Positions 28,412 through 36,383 of a DNA stretch of 57,144 bases are shown in pieces (position 1 is the stretch's first letter; the number at the start of each line of letters is the position of its first letter). This DNA comes from Gemmatimonadaceae bacterium (lineage in GTDB: Bacteria; Gemmatimonadota; Gemmatimonadetes; Gemmatimonadales; Gemmatimonadaceae), in the NCBI GenBank assembly GCA_025362035.1, contig JANYIN010000182.1:1-57144 (forward strand), written 5' to 3'. The position numbers were made by a program, and so were the translations under genes. Under the pieces are notes generated by a model, which saw only the letters and a list, made by a program, of their open reading frames with translations, was not told the DNA's origin and ran no database searches.

Positions 28412-29044
28412 GTGAATGTTCGTAAGCGAGGGGTGATGGCCTGCCTCATTCTGTTGGCTTGCGCCACGGTAAGCGCTCCTTCAAAGGCTCAACTTGTGGC
28501 GGGTCCGGTGGCGTGCACGAACGGCGGCGCCTTGACGGTCATGGGAGCACTTGCCTGTTCCGGCGCGTGGACAGGCAACAACTCCGGGACGCCCAACCTC
28601 GCGGGCGTCCTTTCCCAGTTGAGCACTGATTGGAGCAAGAATTCGTATGCGGGCGCCGGCTCGACCTGGTCATATCTTGGTGGCAACGACAATAGCTTGA
28701 ATCCCTTCAGTAACAGTTCAACGGGTACGAACGGGGGAACCAGTGGCACGCTCCTCCTGAACGGGGTGCAAACCGGGTGGTTCGCGATTGCGCTGAAGGC
28801 GGGCAACGCGTTCAGCCTCTACCTGTTCAACGGCGGGACCACGGGGATTTCCAGCGTGAACTTCATCACTGACGGCACGAGCTACACGAACGGGCACGCT
28901 CAGGGGCTGTCACACGCCTCCATGTATGGGGCCTCGGGCATCAACGTGACGGCCACACCCGAACCCAGCGCGTGGGTGCTCCTGCTCTCTGGGGTGGCAG
29001 CGATGGGAGTCATCGGACGCGCGCGTCGCCGGCGCATCGAGTAG
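28412..29044 (+). CDS. PEP-CTERM sorting-domain protein
   Basis: The 210-residue exported protein starts at a GTG, with GGAGGT 5 nt upstream; longer ATG frames are rejected. A signal peptide (VMACLILLACATVSAPSKA) is followed by a Gly/Ser/Asn/Thr-rich body. The C-terminal PEP-CTERM anchor is intact: PEPS, a hydrophobic helix (WVLLLSGVAAMGVIG) and a basic tail (RARRRRIE). Such proteins are processed by exosortase and go to the surface or the matrix. No exosortase is in the window. Confidence 0.85.
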   Translation: MNVRKRGVMACLILLACATVSAPSKAQLVAGPVACTNGGALTVMGALACSGAWTGNNSGTPNLAGVLSQLSTDWSKNSYAGAGSTWSYLGGNDNSLNPFSNSSTGTNGGTSGTLLLNGVQTGWFAIALKAGNAFSLYLFNGGTTGISSVNFITDGTSYTNGHAQGLSHASMYGASGINVTATPEPSAWVLLLSGVAAMGVIGRARRRRIE

Positions 29045-29061
29045 TCGTCCCATTCCGCCAT

Positions 29062-29098
29062 CAACGAGAAACCCCGCCGATGGCGGGGTTTCTCGTTG
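29062..29098. terminator. Strong bidirectional terminator hairpin
   Basis: A 17-bp perfect stem (arms 29062-29078 and 29082-29098) closes a 3-nt GAT loop. The base of the stem supplies A- and T-rich runs, so it can end transcription in both directions. It separates the PEP-CTERM gene (plus) from the minor-pilin cluster (minus), which ends at 29125. Confidence 0.88.
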
Positions 29099-29124
29099 TT
29101 GAGATGGGGCGGCAGTGGCCTCGC

Positions 29125-30390
29125 TCAATACCCGGCTAGGTTGTCCATCCAGGTGTTCGGCAGCATGGTGTATCGAGCCATTGCGGAGGACGCCCTAGCC
29201 ACCGAACAGGAGTTGTAGACGTAACTCTTGGTTCCATTTGCCACCGCGTTGTCGGTGGAAGTCGAAGGGCCGGGATATGCTCCTCCGATCATATAGTTCA
29301 AGCCGCTGAGCGTCGTGCCCTCGGACACGTTGTTGCCATTGGACGTCAAGACGCCGCCGACCATGATCACGCCGTACCACTGGTTGTTGCCGCTGATCGT
29401 CAAGTCGCCGTCGACAATGAGCATGCCGCGCCCCTGATTGGGCAACGAGTACGTGAACGCCGGATTGGGCGCCGCGTTGGTGACGTGGATGACGGGCCAG
29501 TAGTTCGTGTCCGCCGCGAAGGCGGCAATGGAAGGGAAGGTGCCACCAGGGATAACGATGTCCGCCGGCACCGCACTACCGTTCTTGATACTCGCCCAGT
29601 CCATCCGCACCTTCGACGACTCTGCGCTGAACGTGCTGAGTGTGTCATACGGCGGACTGCCCGTGGGGGTGAAGCTATGACCTGCGACGGACAAGTCGGC
29701 GCGGTGGTTCACGGAGTCGTACGGCACCGACAATCCCGCGACATCGCCATTTCCGCAGTTTCCGCGATCCGTTCCGCTAATGACGCCCGTGCCGTTCTTG
29801 GAGATGCCTGAGAGGCTCGTCCATGCGCTGACGACGTTGATCGTCGATTTGGACCACGTGACGAACACGCCCACGGTGCGGGACGCGCGCACGGTACGCC
29901 CTCCGCCGCCGCCGGCGTCACTGGTGTTGTCGAAGCCGGTGGACGTGATGAAGTACTTTCCTCGTCCAAGCACGGTGTTCACGTAGACCGGCGTAGCGCG
30001 GATGATCGCGGTGCCGTTCGTGAAGGCGACCGTCGTCGTTTCGCGCACCGCGGGGAGGGTATCGAGCGTCGGGTTGACGCCGGAACCTCCAGCCGGATGC
30101 GTCGCGTTGACGCTCCAGCAGTGCGGGCAGAACATCGTGGCTCCGCTCTTTTCCTTGCGACGCGTCAGAAAGGCCTCGAGGCCCATTTGTGCGTAGCTGT
30201 AGGCCCGCGCCTGGGCACGCTGTGACGCCGTCGTGCTGATCTCGCTGGATGCCATCGAGAAGCCGGCGGCAAGTCCCATCGTGAGCAGCACCAGAACCAC
30301 GATGGCGAGCGGTAGGGCGAATCCCTCGCGGCGCGGCCTGCTCCGCGACATGGGTTCCGCGGAATCGGACGTCGATGTTGGAGTGCTCAC
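29125..30390 (-). CDS. PilX-like pilus assembly protein, cluster A
   Basis: This 421-residue protein has an N-terminal membrane helix after a basic stretch (RPRREGFALPLAIVVLVLLT), as in PilX-type minor pilins, without a Glu at the +5 position. The body is Gly/Thr/Ser-rich and looks like beta-helix or adhesin (GRGMLIVDGDLTISGNNQW). CPHCW at about residue 67 is a possible disulfide. The start is a GTG at 30390 overlapping the pilW stop (GTGA), chosen over a frame open to 30717. It is the last gene of the coupled set. Confidence 0.78.
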   Translation of the reverse strand: MSTPTSTSDSAEPMSRSRPRREGFALPLAIVVLVLLTMGLAAGFSMASSEISTTASQRAQARAYSYAQMGLEAFLTRRKEKSGATMFCPHCWSVNATHPAGGSGVNPTLDTLPAVRETTTVAFTNGTAIIRATPVYVNTVLGRGKYFITSTGFDNTSDAGGGGGRTVRASRTVGVFVTWSKSTINVVSAWTSLSGISKNGTGVISGTDRGNCGNGDVAGLSVPYDSVNHRADLSVAGHSFTPTGSPPYDTLSTFSAESSKVRMDWASIKNGSAVPADIVIPGGTFPSIAAFAADTNYWPVIHVTNAAPNPAFTYSLPNQGRGMLIVDGDLTISGNNQWYGVIMVGGVLTSNGNNVSEGTTLSGLNYMIGGAYPGPSTSTDNAVANGTKSYVYNSCSVARASSAMARYTMLPNTWMDNLAGY

Positions 30391-31292
30391 TGAATCCTCG
30401 TGTTCTTGAAGAAGACAGCCGTGGTCAAATTCGTCTGCTGCGGCGTATTTCGAGTCGGCATCGTGTCGGACGATTCCGCCGGCAGGTAGATCTGGAATCC
30501 GCGAATCGCGCTGAGCACTCCGGGAGCCGTCGTACTCGGGACGTCGTTCGTGGCGGCCGGATTGGTGTAGTAGCCGAAGCGTGCCGAAGAGCTGAACGGC
30601 GAAATGAGCTCTTCGGACAGGGTATCCGTGTTCGCCCTCCCGCGGACGGTGCGGTACAACCCATATCGGCCCGGGAATACACCAGAAGACTTGAACTCGT
30701 AGGAAACGGTCTGCCACACGAACACGGCGGACCCGACGCCCGTCGATGCGGGCGGGGCAGGCGAGGCGATGAAGACGCCACCGGGCCGCCCGTTGACATG
30801 CGCGGTGTCAGCAAAGATGTTCGGGCCGACATGGCAGCGATTGGGTGCCGCAGCTTGGATCGTGTCACCGCTGGCGGCCGCTACATAGGTGTAGGCGCCC
30901 GTCACGGAATCGCGGACCGCGTAGCCACCGTACTTCGAGCTCGCCACCTGGAATGAATCCACCGCGACGAGCGAGACCACGACCGAACTGCCGGTGATCT
31001 CGCACACGAATCCAAAGACGATCGGCACGCGGACGTCGACTCGGCGATTGTTCACGGCATCCACGGCGGTCACACCACCCTTGTCCTGCGTCATCCGCAG
31101 GTCGGTGATGAGGATATTCATCGCGCTGCGCGCCGCGGCGCGCGAGCGGCGCGCGCCGTTCTCGAACTGAAATGATCGCGTTTGGCCGATGATCAGCTTC
31201 GTCATCGAGAGACCGATGACGGCGATGATGATCAGCGCCGTCAGGATCTCGATGATCGTGAAGCCACGGGGGCGGGAATGGGAGCGTGGCAT
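30387..31292 (-). CDS. PilW-like minor pilin, cluster A
   Basis: A prepilin-like N-terminus (SRPRGFTIIEILTALIII) has the cleavage Gly-Phe at residues 10-11 and Glu at +5. The mature part, with the usual hydrophobic helix, is 291 residues, of PilW size. It is probably a priming-complex subunit of a type IV pilus or type II-like system. The start ATG at 31292 overlaps the pilV stop (TGATG), chosen over a frame open to 31484. It lies between pilV and pilX. Confidence 0.82.
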   Translation of the reverse strand: MPRSHSRPRGFTIIEILTALIIIAVIGLSMTKLIIGQTRSFQFENGARRSRAAARSAMNILITDLRMTQDKGGVTAVDAVNNRRVDVRVPIVFGFVCEITGSSVVVSLVAVDSFQVASSKYGGYAVRDSVTGAYTYVAAASGDTIQAAAPNRCHVGPNIFADTAHVNGRPGGVFIASPAPPASTGVGSAVFVWQTVSYEFKSSGVFPGRYGLYRTVRGRANTDTLSEELISPFSSSARFGYYTNPAATNDVPSTTAPGVLSAIRGFQIYLPAESSDTMPTRNTPQQTNLTTAVFFKNTRIQ

Positions 31293-31762
31293 CACGGGTA
31301 GTTGAGCGCGTTGTACGTGGGGGGCTTGGCACGGCGAATCACGCCACTCACGGGAATGGGCGACGACGAAAATGTGCCATTCAGCATCTTCATGATGATG
31401 TGCGGCGACACCGTCAGGTTGATCTTGGTGTACTTGGAGGTCCCGATCGCGCTCGTGGATTCCGGATCGATGGTGTACTGCCACACGTAGTACGTGTTTC
31501 CTGCCTTGACCGAATCGGTGCGCAGGTACTTGTTCAGCGAGTCGTATGGCATGGACTCCGTTCGATTGACTTCCTCGAAATAGGTGGCGGTGCGCTGCTC
31601 GACATATCCCACCGTGCGGGTGCGAGCGGCCATTCGGGCCGCGATGCCCGTGAGCGAAGTGAGCGTGACCGCGAGCAGCGTGCAGGCCACGACGATCTCG
31701 ATTAACGAGATACCCGATCTGCGTCGGGCAATCCGACGCGCGGGAAGGCGTGACCTGGTCAT
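31292..31762 (-). CDS. PilV-like minor pilin, cluster A
   Basis: This 156-residue protein has a type IV prepilin N-terminus (RRRSGISLIEIVVACTLL) with cleavage after Gly17 and Glu at +5. A basic leader peptide precedes it. The start overlaps the upstream FimT stop (ATGA) and the stop overlaps pilW, so it is translated as part of a coupled series. The C-terminal segment is short, as in PilV. Confidence 0.8.
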   Translation of the reverse strand: MTRSRLPARRIARRRSGISLIEIVVACTLLAVTLTSLTGIAARMAARTRTVGYVEQRTATYFEEVNRTESMPYDSLNKYLRTDSVKAGNTYYVWQYTIDPESTSAIGTSKYTKINLTVSPHIIMKMLNGTFSSSPIPVSGVIRRAKPPTYNALNYP

Positions 31763-32283
31763 TGTACCCTCACCAGTCCGCCGCGGGTCATGCGAACCGT
31801 GCGGGAATACCTCTGGTTGTTCTTGCTGTAAATGCCCAGCACGATGCTCAGCGTGTCGGCGGACAGCCCGGAAGGAAACACGTCGAGCGTGGTGTGATTG
31901 ACCGAGATGAAGTCCAGGGCGAGATCACCAACGAGGAACTGCCGCGTGCGATACTTGAGCGTGGTATCGGCGCGATCCGTCACTGCGAACGTCATCTTCG
32001 CGGTATCGAACAGCAGCCGCATGGGTGTGCGCTGTCGGCCGGCGAGCGCGAAGGTTTGCTCGAGGTCCGTGCTCACAATCGCGGCGGCCTTCCCGACGCG
32101 GTCGCGGTGAATCGTATCGCCGACCGAACGAATGGAGATGGCCGCGATTGCGCTGACCATGGCCAGCACGAGCACCACTTCGATCATCGTGAAGCCAGCA
32201 CCGGGCCTGCGGACGGGGGACGTCCGCAGGACCGCTACCGGAAATTCTGCCGGGTCGCCGTGGAGGGAAACAATTGGGCGCAT
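31759..32283 (-). CDS. FimT/GspH-like minor pseudopilin, cluster A
   Basis: This 174-residue protein has a long leader, then PGAGFTMIEVVLVLAM with the cleavage Gly30-Phe31 and Glu at +5. The mature domain, with its repeated beta-strands, fits GspH/FimT. It is the first gene of cluster A. An AGGTGG sequence lies about 9 nt before the ATG. The intergenic region upstream is rich in inverted repeats. Confidence 0.82.
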   Translation of the reverse strand: MRPIVSLHGDPAEFPVAVLRTSPVRRPGAGFTMIEVVLVLAMVSAIAAISIRSVGDTIHRDRVGKAAAIVSTDLEQTFALAGRQRTPMRLLFDTAKMTFAVTDRADTTLKYRTRQFLVGDLALDFISVNHTTLDVFPSGLSADTLSIVLGIYSKNNQRYSRTVRMTRGGLVRVQ

Positions 32284-32596
32284 AGCGCTAAACCACCTGG
32301 AAGGGCGCGAAGACGTACGAACGCGATATCCGCAATTCTCGGCATGCCGAGCGACAACCTTGAACGCTCAAGCCTCGCACGATGTGACGATCGTGCACTG
32401 GAATGTGACTTGACGCGGGGAATGCTCGGGGGTTGCCCTCGGTCTGTCCGTGACCCCCGTCACCGCGATCGCTCACACGGACCGATGGCTCACCTGGCCG
32501 TCCCAGGTGGAGCGCGGACGAACCGCACGCACTCCATGACGCGGCAGGCCAGACGTTACGCCCCTCTCGCGTCCGCTTCGCGGGCGGCTTTGCCGA
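32284..32596. other. Dyad-rich intergenic region upstream of cluster A
   Basis: These 313 nt hold no gene I can support. They contain a 12-bp palindrome (TCGGCATGCCGA, 32339-32350) and a CTTGA/TCAAG repeat (32359-32372). A 7-bp inverted repeat GCACGAT/ATCGTGC follows (32377-32396). CACCTGG/CCAGGTG lies at 32491-32509. These may be regulator sites or a hairpin leader of the minor-pilin operon. No class-I cyclic-di-GMP riboswitch motif is seen. Confidence 0.5.
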
Positions 32597-33589
32597 CTAT
32601 AATGATCCGAGGCTCGGATCGCCGAGCAGGTCGGCTACGTCGGTCGCATCGCGGCGTGCTCCCAACTCGCTGAAGAGTGCGAGCGCGCGGCGAAGCTGCT
32701 TGTCGCTCCCGGCCTGGTCCCCAAGCTGGCGTCGCAGGACGCCGACCTCGCGCGCCGCCTCGGCCTCCAGAAGCCTGGCGCCGCAGCGAACGGCAATGCG
32801 CAATGCCTCGGTCGCCTCGCGCTCGGCCTCCGAGTAATCACCCATGCGGCCAAGTGAATGCGCGCGCCAGCGGAGCGCTTCGCCGCGTCCCACCTCGTCG
32901 CCAACGTCAGCGTAGATCTGGAGCGCGCGGTCGCAGTGCTCGACCGCTTCGGTCAGAAGCCGCCGCTCGACGAGCACCTCGGATCGGTTGACGAGCGACT
33001 TGGCGACCATTTCCCGTTCGCCCCGATCGGCGGCGATGGCGAGTGCGGCCAGGAACGATGCATCGGCCTTGTCCCATTCCTCCAGATCTGCCTCGACCAT
33101 TCCGCGATTGTGTAGCGCGAGCATCGCGCTTGCGGAGTCGCCGCTGGCTTCGAAGAGGGCGATCGCCCGATCATAGTGGTCTTGCGCGGACGCGAAGTCT
33201 CCTTCGATGTTGGCGATGACGCCAAGATTCAAGAGAATCTTGCCCCGCATGCCTGCATCAGACGTTCGAGCCTGTGCGGCGCCGTAGGCACGCCGGGCCG
33301 ACGCGTAGTCGCCACCGGCATAGTGAACGGCGCCAATGCCGTTGTCGACCCTGGCACACAACTCCTCATCCCCCAATCGCTCCGCCAGTGACCGCGCACT
33401 CTCGAACGAGTGAAGGGCGGCGTCGAAGCGGCTCTGTCGCCAGCTGACGCGCGCCAGGCAGAAGTGCGCCTCTGCTGCGAGCCGCACATCGGGCACATCG
33501 ATCACGGCACGATACGCTGCTGCCGCCCCGATGTAGTCGCCCGCTGTTTCGGCTCGCTGGCCAGCGGCTAGCTGCTCGGGGCCGATCAT
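32597..33589 (-). CDS. Tetratricopeptide-repeat protein
   Basis: The 330-residue product is a soluble, all-helical protein. About seven to eight TPR-like units are visible, for example AEAHFCLARVSWRQSRFDAAL, LLNLGVIANIEGDFASAQ, SLVNRSEVLVERRLLTEAV and EALRWRAHSLGRMGDYSEAE. They probably form a scaffold for protein contacts. A GGAG lies 4 nt before the ATG. It is next to the ZU5-like lipoprotein and the AraC-type regulator, in the middle of the two minor-pilin clusters; its role with them is unproven. Confidence 0.85.
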   Translation of the reverse strand: MIGPEQLAAGQRAETAGDYIGAAAAYRAVIDVPDVRLAAEAHFCLARVSWRQSRFDAALHSFESARSLAERLGDEELCARVDNGIGAVHYAGGDYASARRAYGAAQARTSDAGMRGKILLNLGVIANIEGDFASAQDHYDRAIALFEASGDSASAMLALHNRGMVEADLEEWDKADASFLAALAIAADRGEREMVAKSLVNRSEVLVERRLLTEAVEHCDRALQIYADVGDEVGRGEALRWRAHSLGRMGDYSEAEREATEALRIAVRCGARLLEAEAAREVGVLRRQLGDQAGSDKQLRRALALFSELGARRDATDVADLLGDPSLGSL

Positions 33590-33613
33590 CGGTCTCCGGA
33601 GCGGCGCTCAGAA

Positions 33614-34186
33614 TCAGAAGGCAATCGCGTAGCCGGAGAAGTGCTCGATCGGCGCGGCGATCGTTTTCCAATGGGGGTCGAAGACTGCCGAAATCGTTTC
33701 GAGAATCTGACCATCTGCGCTCAGATAGACGATATTGGGCACGTTGGCGTCGGCGAGCACACACCCGACCGTGCTCAGGATCAGACCGGCGGGCTTGTTG
33801 AACTGCAGTCCGCTGGGAGCGAACTCCACACGCGAAGACGCTCCTGCTGGAATGCTTGCGGATATCGTGACCGAGCCGCGCAAGGCGCCACCGGGAATGA
33901 TGAGCCGTGAATCGCCGAAGAAGAGCGTCCCTCCAGCCGGCCCGAACACGCCCCACGATTGCGCGGCGCCGTGCGGCGCGCAGGTTGCGGCCCGAAAGGA
34001 TTGCTGGTAACTGCCTCGCGAGTACGGATGCGCGGGGCTATCGTCCTCCGAGTGGCGACTCCCCAGCGATGGCATTATGGCGCGACCTGCGGTCGGGGAA
34101 ACTACGTCGCTGGTGCCGCATGCGACGGCTGAACCCAATGCGAACAGAACCGCTGCGGCCGTTCGGATGTAGAACCATCGGCTCAT
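33614..34186 (-). CDS. ZU5-domain-like lipoprotein
   Basis: The 190-residue product starts at ATG 34186 with a signal sequence ending in a lipobox (GSAVACG). The mature part has a ZU5-like pattern (FGPAGGTLFFGDSRLIIPGGAL, read in two parts), then beta-strand sequence (VTISASIPAGASSRVEF). ZU5 domains occur in cell-surface proteins. It lies 24 nt upstream of the TPR gene and 82 nt after the AraC-type regulator. The assignment is from the motif alone. Confidence 0.65.
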   Translation of the reverse strand: MSRWFYIRTAAAVLFALGSAVACGTSDVVSPTAGRAIMPSLGSRHSEDDSPAHPYSRGSYQQSFRAATCAPHGAAQSWGVFGPAGGTLFFGDSRLIIPGGALRGSVTISASIPAGASSRVEFAPSGLQFNKPAGLILSTVGCVLADANVPNIVYLSADGQILETISAVFDPHWKTIAAPIEHFSGYAIAF

Positions 34187-34268
34187 GTGGATGTCCCGGT
34201 GAGGTGAAGAAACGGCGCTGCCCGCTCCATCGGAACCAGCCTGAGGGTCGGGCACAGCGTGGACAGCG

Positions 34269-35096
34269 TCAGATCGCCAGCGTGGGGGTCCGGATTGCCG
34301 AGCGTGAACGCGGTTCGGTCGCGTTTGTGACTCGGGAATTTACGTGACGCAACAGCGCGCGGACGACGAAAGCGGCCCCGCCTCTCGACCGGATTTGCCC
34401 GGGCGTCGCATGGAGATACCGCTGGCAGCTGTTCCGGAATGCACTGCCGGACGGGAATTCCAGAGTGCTCGCGATGCGATCCGCGCTCCGGTGCCGGTCT
34501 TCGAGCATGTGTCCGGCGACGATGAGGCGGCCCCAGGTCAGGAGTCTCTGTGGCGGCGGGAATCCTTCGGCGGACAATCGCTGGGTGACTGCGCGTCGGG
34601 GATGTGCGAGGAGACGCGCCAGCCCCTGGGGCGACAGGCGTTCGTGCGCGCGCGTCACGGCGAGAAGCACCGCGTCCGTAACCATGGGGTCGATCCCGTC
34701 CAGCGATTGCCGAACGAGTCCCGCCAGGCTCTTGGATTCGGCCACTTCGATGAGCGCAAGGAGCGGCCGCGGCGAGTCGTCTCGACCGGCGAGTACCAAA
34801 CCGTCGACACCGGCGCGCCCGGCGTCGAAGAGCGCGTGCCCGCGATCCATGGACATTTCCACGTACGCAACGAGCGTGAGCCGCGGCAGCCGCTGTTTGA
34901 GCTGGCGAACGCCTTCGAAGTTTGGCGCGCGCTCCCAGTAGAGATCGAGCACCGCCACCCGCACCGGCTCGCGGTCGCATGTCCGAACGAGGGCGGCCCA
35001 ATCGGCGCATTCCTGCAGTTCGTGACGGTCGCGGATCGCGGAGCGCAGCCGTTGTATGTACAGCGGCTGCGGGAGCAGCGTCGCGATAACGCCCAT
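34269..35096 (-). CDS. AraC-type regulator with pseudo-receiver domain
   Basis: The 275-residue product has a response-regulator-like N-terminus. Asp51 in VAVLDLYW stands where the phospho-acceptor would be, but the acidic pair of a receiver is missing (LLPQPLYI) and the Lys switch is absent. An AraC-type helix-turn-helix pair follows at about 145-240 (LLTWGRLIVAGHMLED, ADRIASTLEFPSGSAFRNSC). It probably binds DNA and senses something other than phosphorylation. AAAGGA precedes the ATG by 6 nt. It lies between the two minor-pilin clusters. Confidence 0.75.
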   Translation of the reverse strand: MGVIATLLPQPLYIQRLRSAIRDRHELQECADWAALVRTCDREPVRVAVLDLYWERAPNFEGVRQLKQRLPRLTLVAYVEMSMDRGHALFDAGRAGVDGLVLAGRDDSPRPLLALIEVAESKSLAGLVRQSLDGIDPMVTDAVLLAVTRAHERLSPQGLARLLAHPRRAVTQRLSAEGFPPPQRLLTWGRLIVAGHMLEDRHRSADRIASTLEFPSGSAFRNSCQRYLHATPGQIRSRGGAAFVVRALLRHVNSRVTNATEPRSRSAIRTPTLAI

Positions 35097-35183
35097 GAGT
35101 GTTCCTTTGGAGAGGCGAATGTGTGCGCGGTGTCACCACGCTACCTGGTCCCGCGTTACAGGCAAGGCAGATGAGTGCACAAC

Positions 35184-35212
35184 GTGACAAAAGTGCTCTA
35201 GCATGTGATAGT
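35184..35212 (+). promoter_or_regulatory. Sigma-70-like promoter for minor-pilin cluster B
   Basis: GTGACA (5 of 6 to TTGACA) is followed 17 nt later by GATAGT (4 of 6 to TATAAT). The spacing is ideal and there is a TG shortly before the -10. Transcription would start near 35219, about 85 nt before the first cluster-B gene. A hairpin-like GGCCCG/CGGGCC pair lies in the leader. Confidence 0.5.
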
Positions 35213-35304
35213 ACTTCCAGCAGATTCCTCTACCGTACCCCTTAGGAAATGGCCCGCACGACGACGTCGGGCCTCCTTTCGCCGGGCTTATTCAGGAGCG
35301 GACT

Positions 35305-35961
35305 ATGGCACCCTCCACAGGGCGCAACGCTCGGACGCCGCGACGGGCACTGCTCGGCGGAAGTCTCGCGCACCGCAATCTGGCTCGTGGACGCCCCAGT
35401 ATCCAGCGTGGGTTCACGCTGATCGAGATTGCGATCGTGCTGATCATTCTGGGAGTCGTTGCCGGGTTGGTGGTGCCCAAGCTCAACGTGTCGCAGACTC
35501 GGGCGGACGCGGGCGCTCAGCAGGTTCGATCCGTCTTTCAGACCGCGCAACGCACCTCGCTCACGCGCCAGTTCGACGTCATGGTGAGCATCGATACCAT
35601 CAGCTTCGGCCTGCAGATCGGCGAAGATGCCAATAACGACGGGATCATCGAGCCCGGAGAGGTCAAGTACTGGAGACCGGACGGAGACGGTAATTCCTTT
35701 GCCATCCCTCCCGTCGGCGTGAACACACCGACCGTGTCGGCGGGCGTGATCGGATCCCAACTCTCCAACCAGGCGGGCCTGCCGAGCATCACCTTTCATC
35801 GCGACGGCTCGACCAGCTCGAGCGCGGAGATCTACGTGACCAACACGTACAAGGGGCGTGTGGACTGGCGGGCCATCACGGTCACGCGGGCCACCGGGCG
35901 CACCGAGCTCTATCGTCTGTCCGGCACCGGATCGTCCGCGAAGTGGATGGTCGTCCAGTGA
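35305..35961 (+). CDS. GspH/FimT-like pseudopilin with EF-hand-like loop, cluster B
   Basis: The 218-residue protein has a 36-residue leader, then QRGFTLIEIAIVLIILG with cleavage Gly36-Phe37 and Glu at +5. The mature domain is GspH-like. Residues 108-119 (DANNDGIIEPGE) match a 12-residue EF-hand calcium loop, with Asp at 1, Asn at 3, Asp at 5, Gly at 6, Ile at 8 and Glu at 12. CAGGAG lies 6 nt before the ATG. It is the first gene of cluster B. Confidence 0.82.
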   Translation: MAPSTGRNARTPRRALLGGSLAHRNLARGRPSIQRGFTLIEIAIVLIILGVVAGLVVPKLNVSQTRADAGAQQVRSVFQTAQRTSLTRQFDVMVSIDTISFGLQIGEDANNDGIIEPGEVKYWRPDGDGNSFAIPPVGVNTPTVSAGVIGSQLSNQAGLPSITFHRDGSTSSSAEIYVTNTYKGRVDWRAITVTRATGRTELYRLSGTGSSAKWMVVQ

Positions 35962-36383
35962 CGCCCGCCCGCCCGCGCCGGACCACGCGACCCCTGGTGC
36001 GTGGCATGCGTCGCAACGGCATGACGCTCGTGGAGATTATCGTCGCGCTCGTGCTTCTGGTGACGGTCATTCTCGTGCTTGGTGCCTTCAACGTGCGCTT
36101 CGCGCAGGCGACTGGTCAGGCGCACCTCGTCGTGATCGCGAACCAGTTGGCGGCGAACCGCCTGGATGCCGTCCGGCAGCAACCGACCTACGTGTCCGTG
36201 GACACGCTCGCCAACACGTCCACGCAGCAGGCGGATTTTTCCAGCTACTCGCTCAAAACGCAGGTGGTGCACATTGGCGGGGCGATAACCGACACCGTCG
36301 ACTACAAGATGGTCACGGTGACCGTGACGCATCCATCGATGCGGCAGACGGTCACAAAAACCACAGCCATAGCGGCCTTCTGA
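35958..36383 (+). CDS. PilV-like minor pilin, cluster B
   Basis: The 141-residue protein starts at a GTG overlapping the upstream stop (GTGA); an in-frame start at 35943 is less likely. The prepilin motif RRNGMTLVEIIVALVLL has cleavage Gly21-Met22 and Glu at +5. The mature part is short and beta-rich, as in PilV. The stop overlaps the next start (TGATG). Confidence 0.8.
   Translation: MTPARPRRTTRPLVRGMRRNGMTLVEIIVALVLLVTVILVLGAFNVRFAQATGQAHLVVIANQLAANRLDAVRQQPTYVSVDTLANTSTQQADFSSYSLKTQVVHIGGAITDTVDYKMVTVTVTHPSMRQTVTKTTAIAAF

Noticed and set aside
32284-32420. Cyclic-di-GMP riboswitch before pilin genes
   Set aside because: The conserved class-I core is absent on either strand, despite the repeats.
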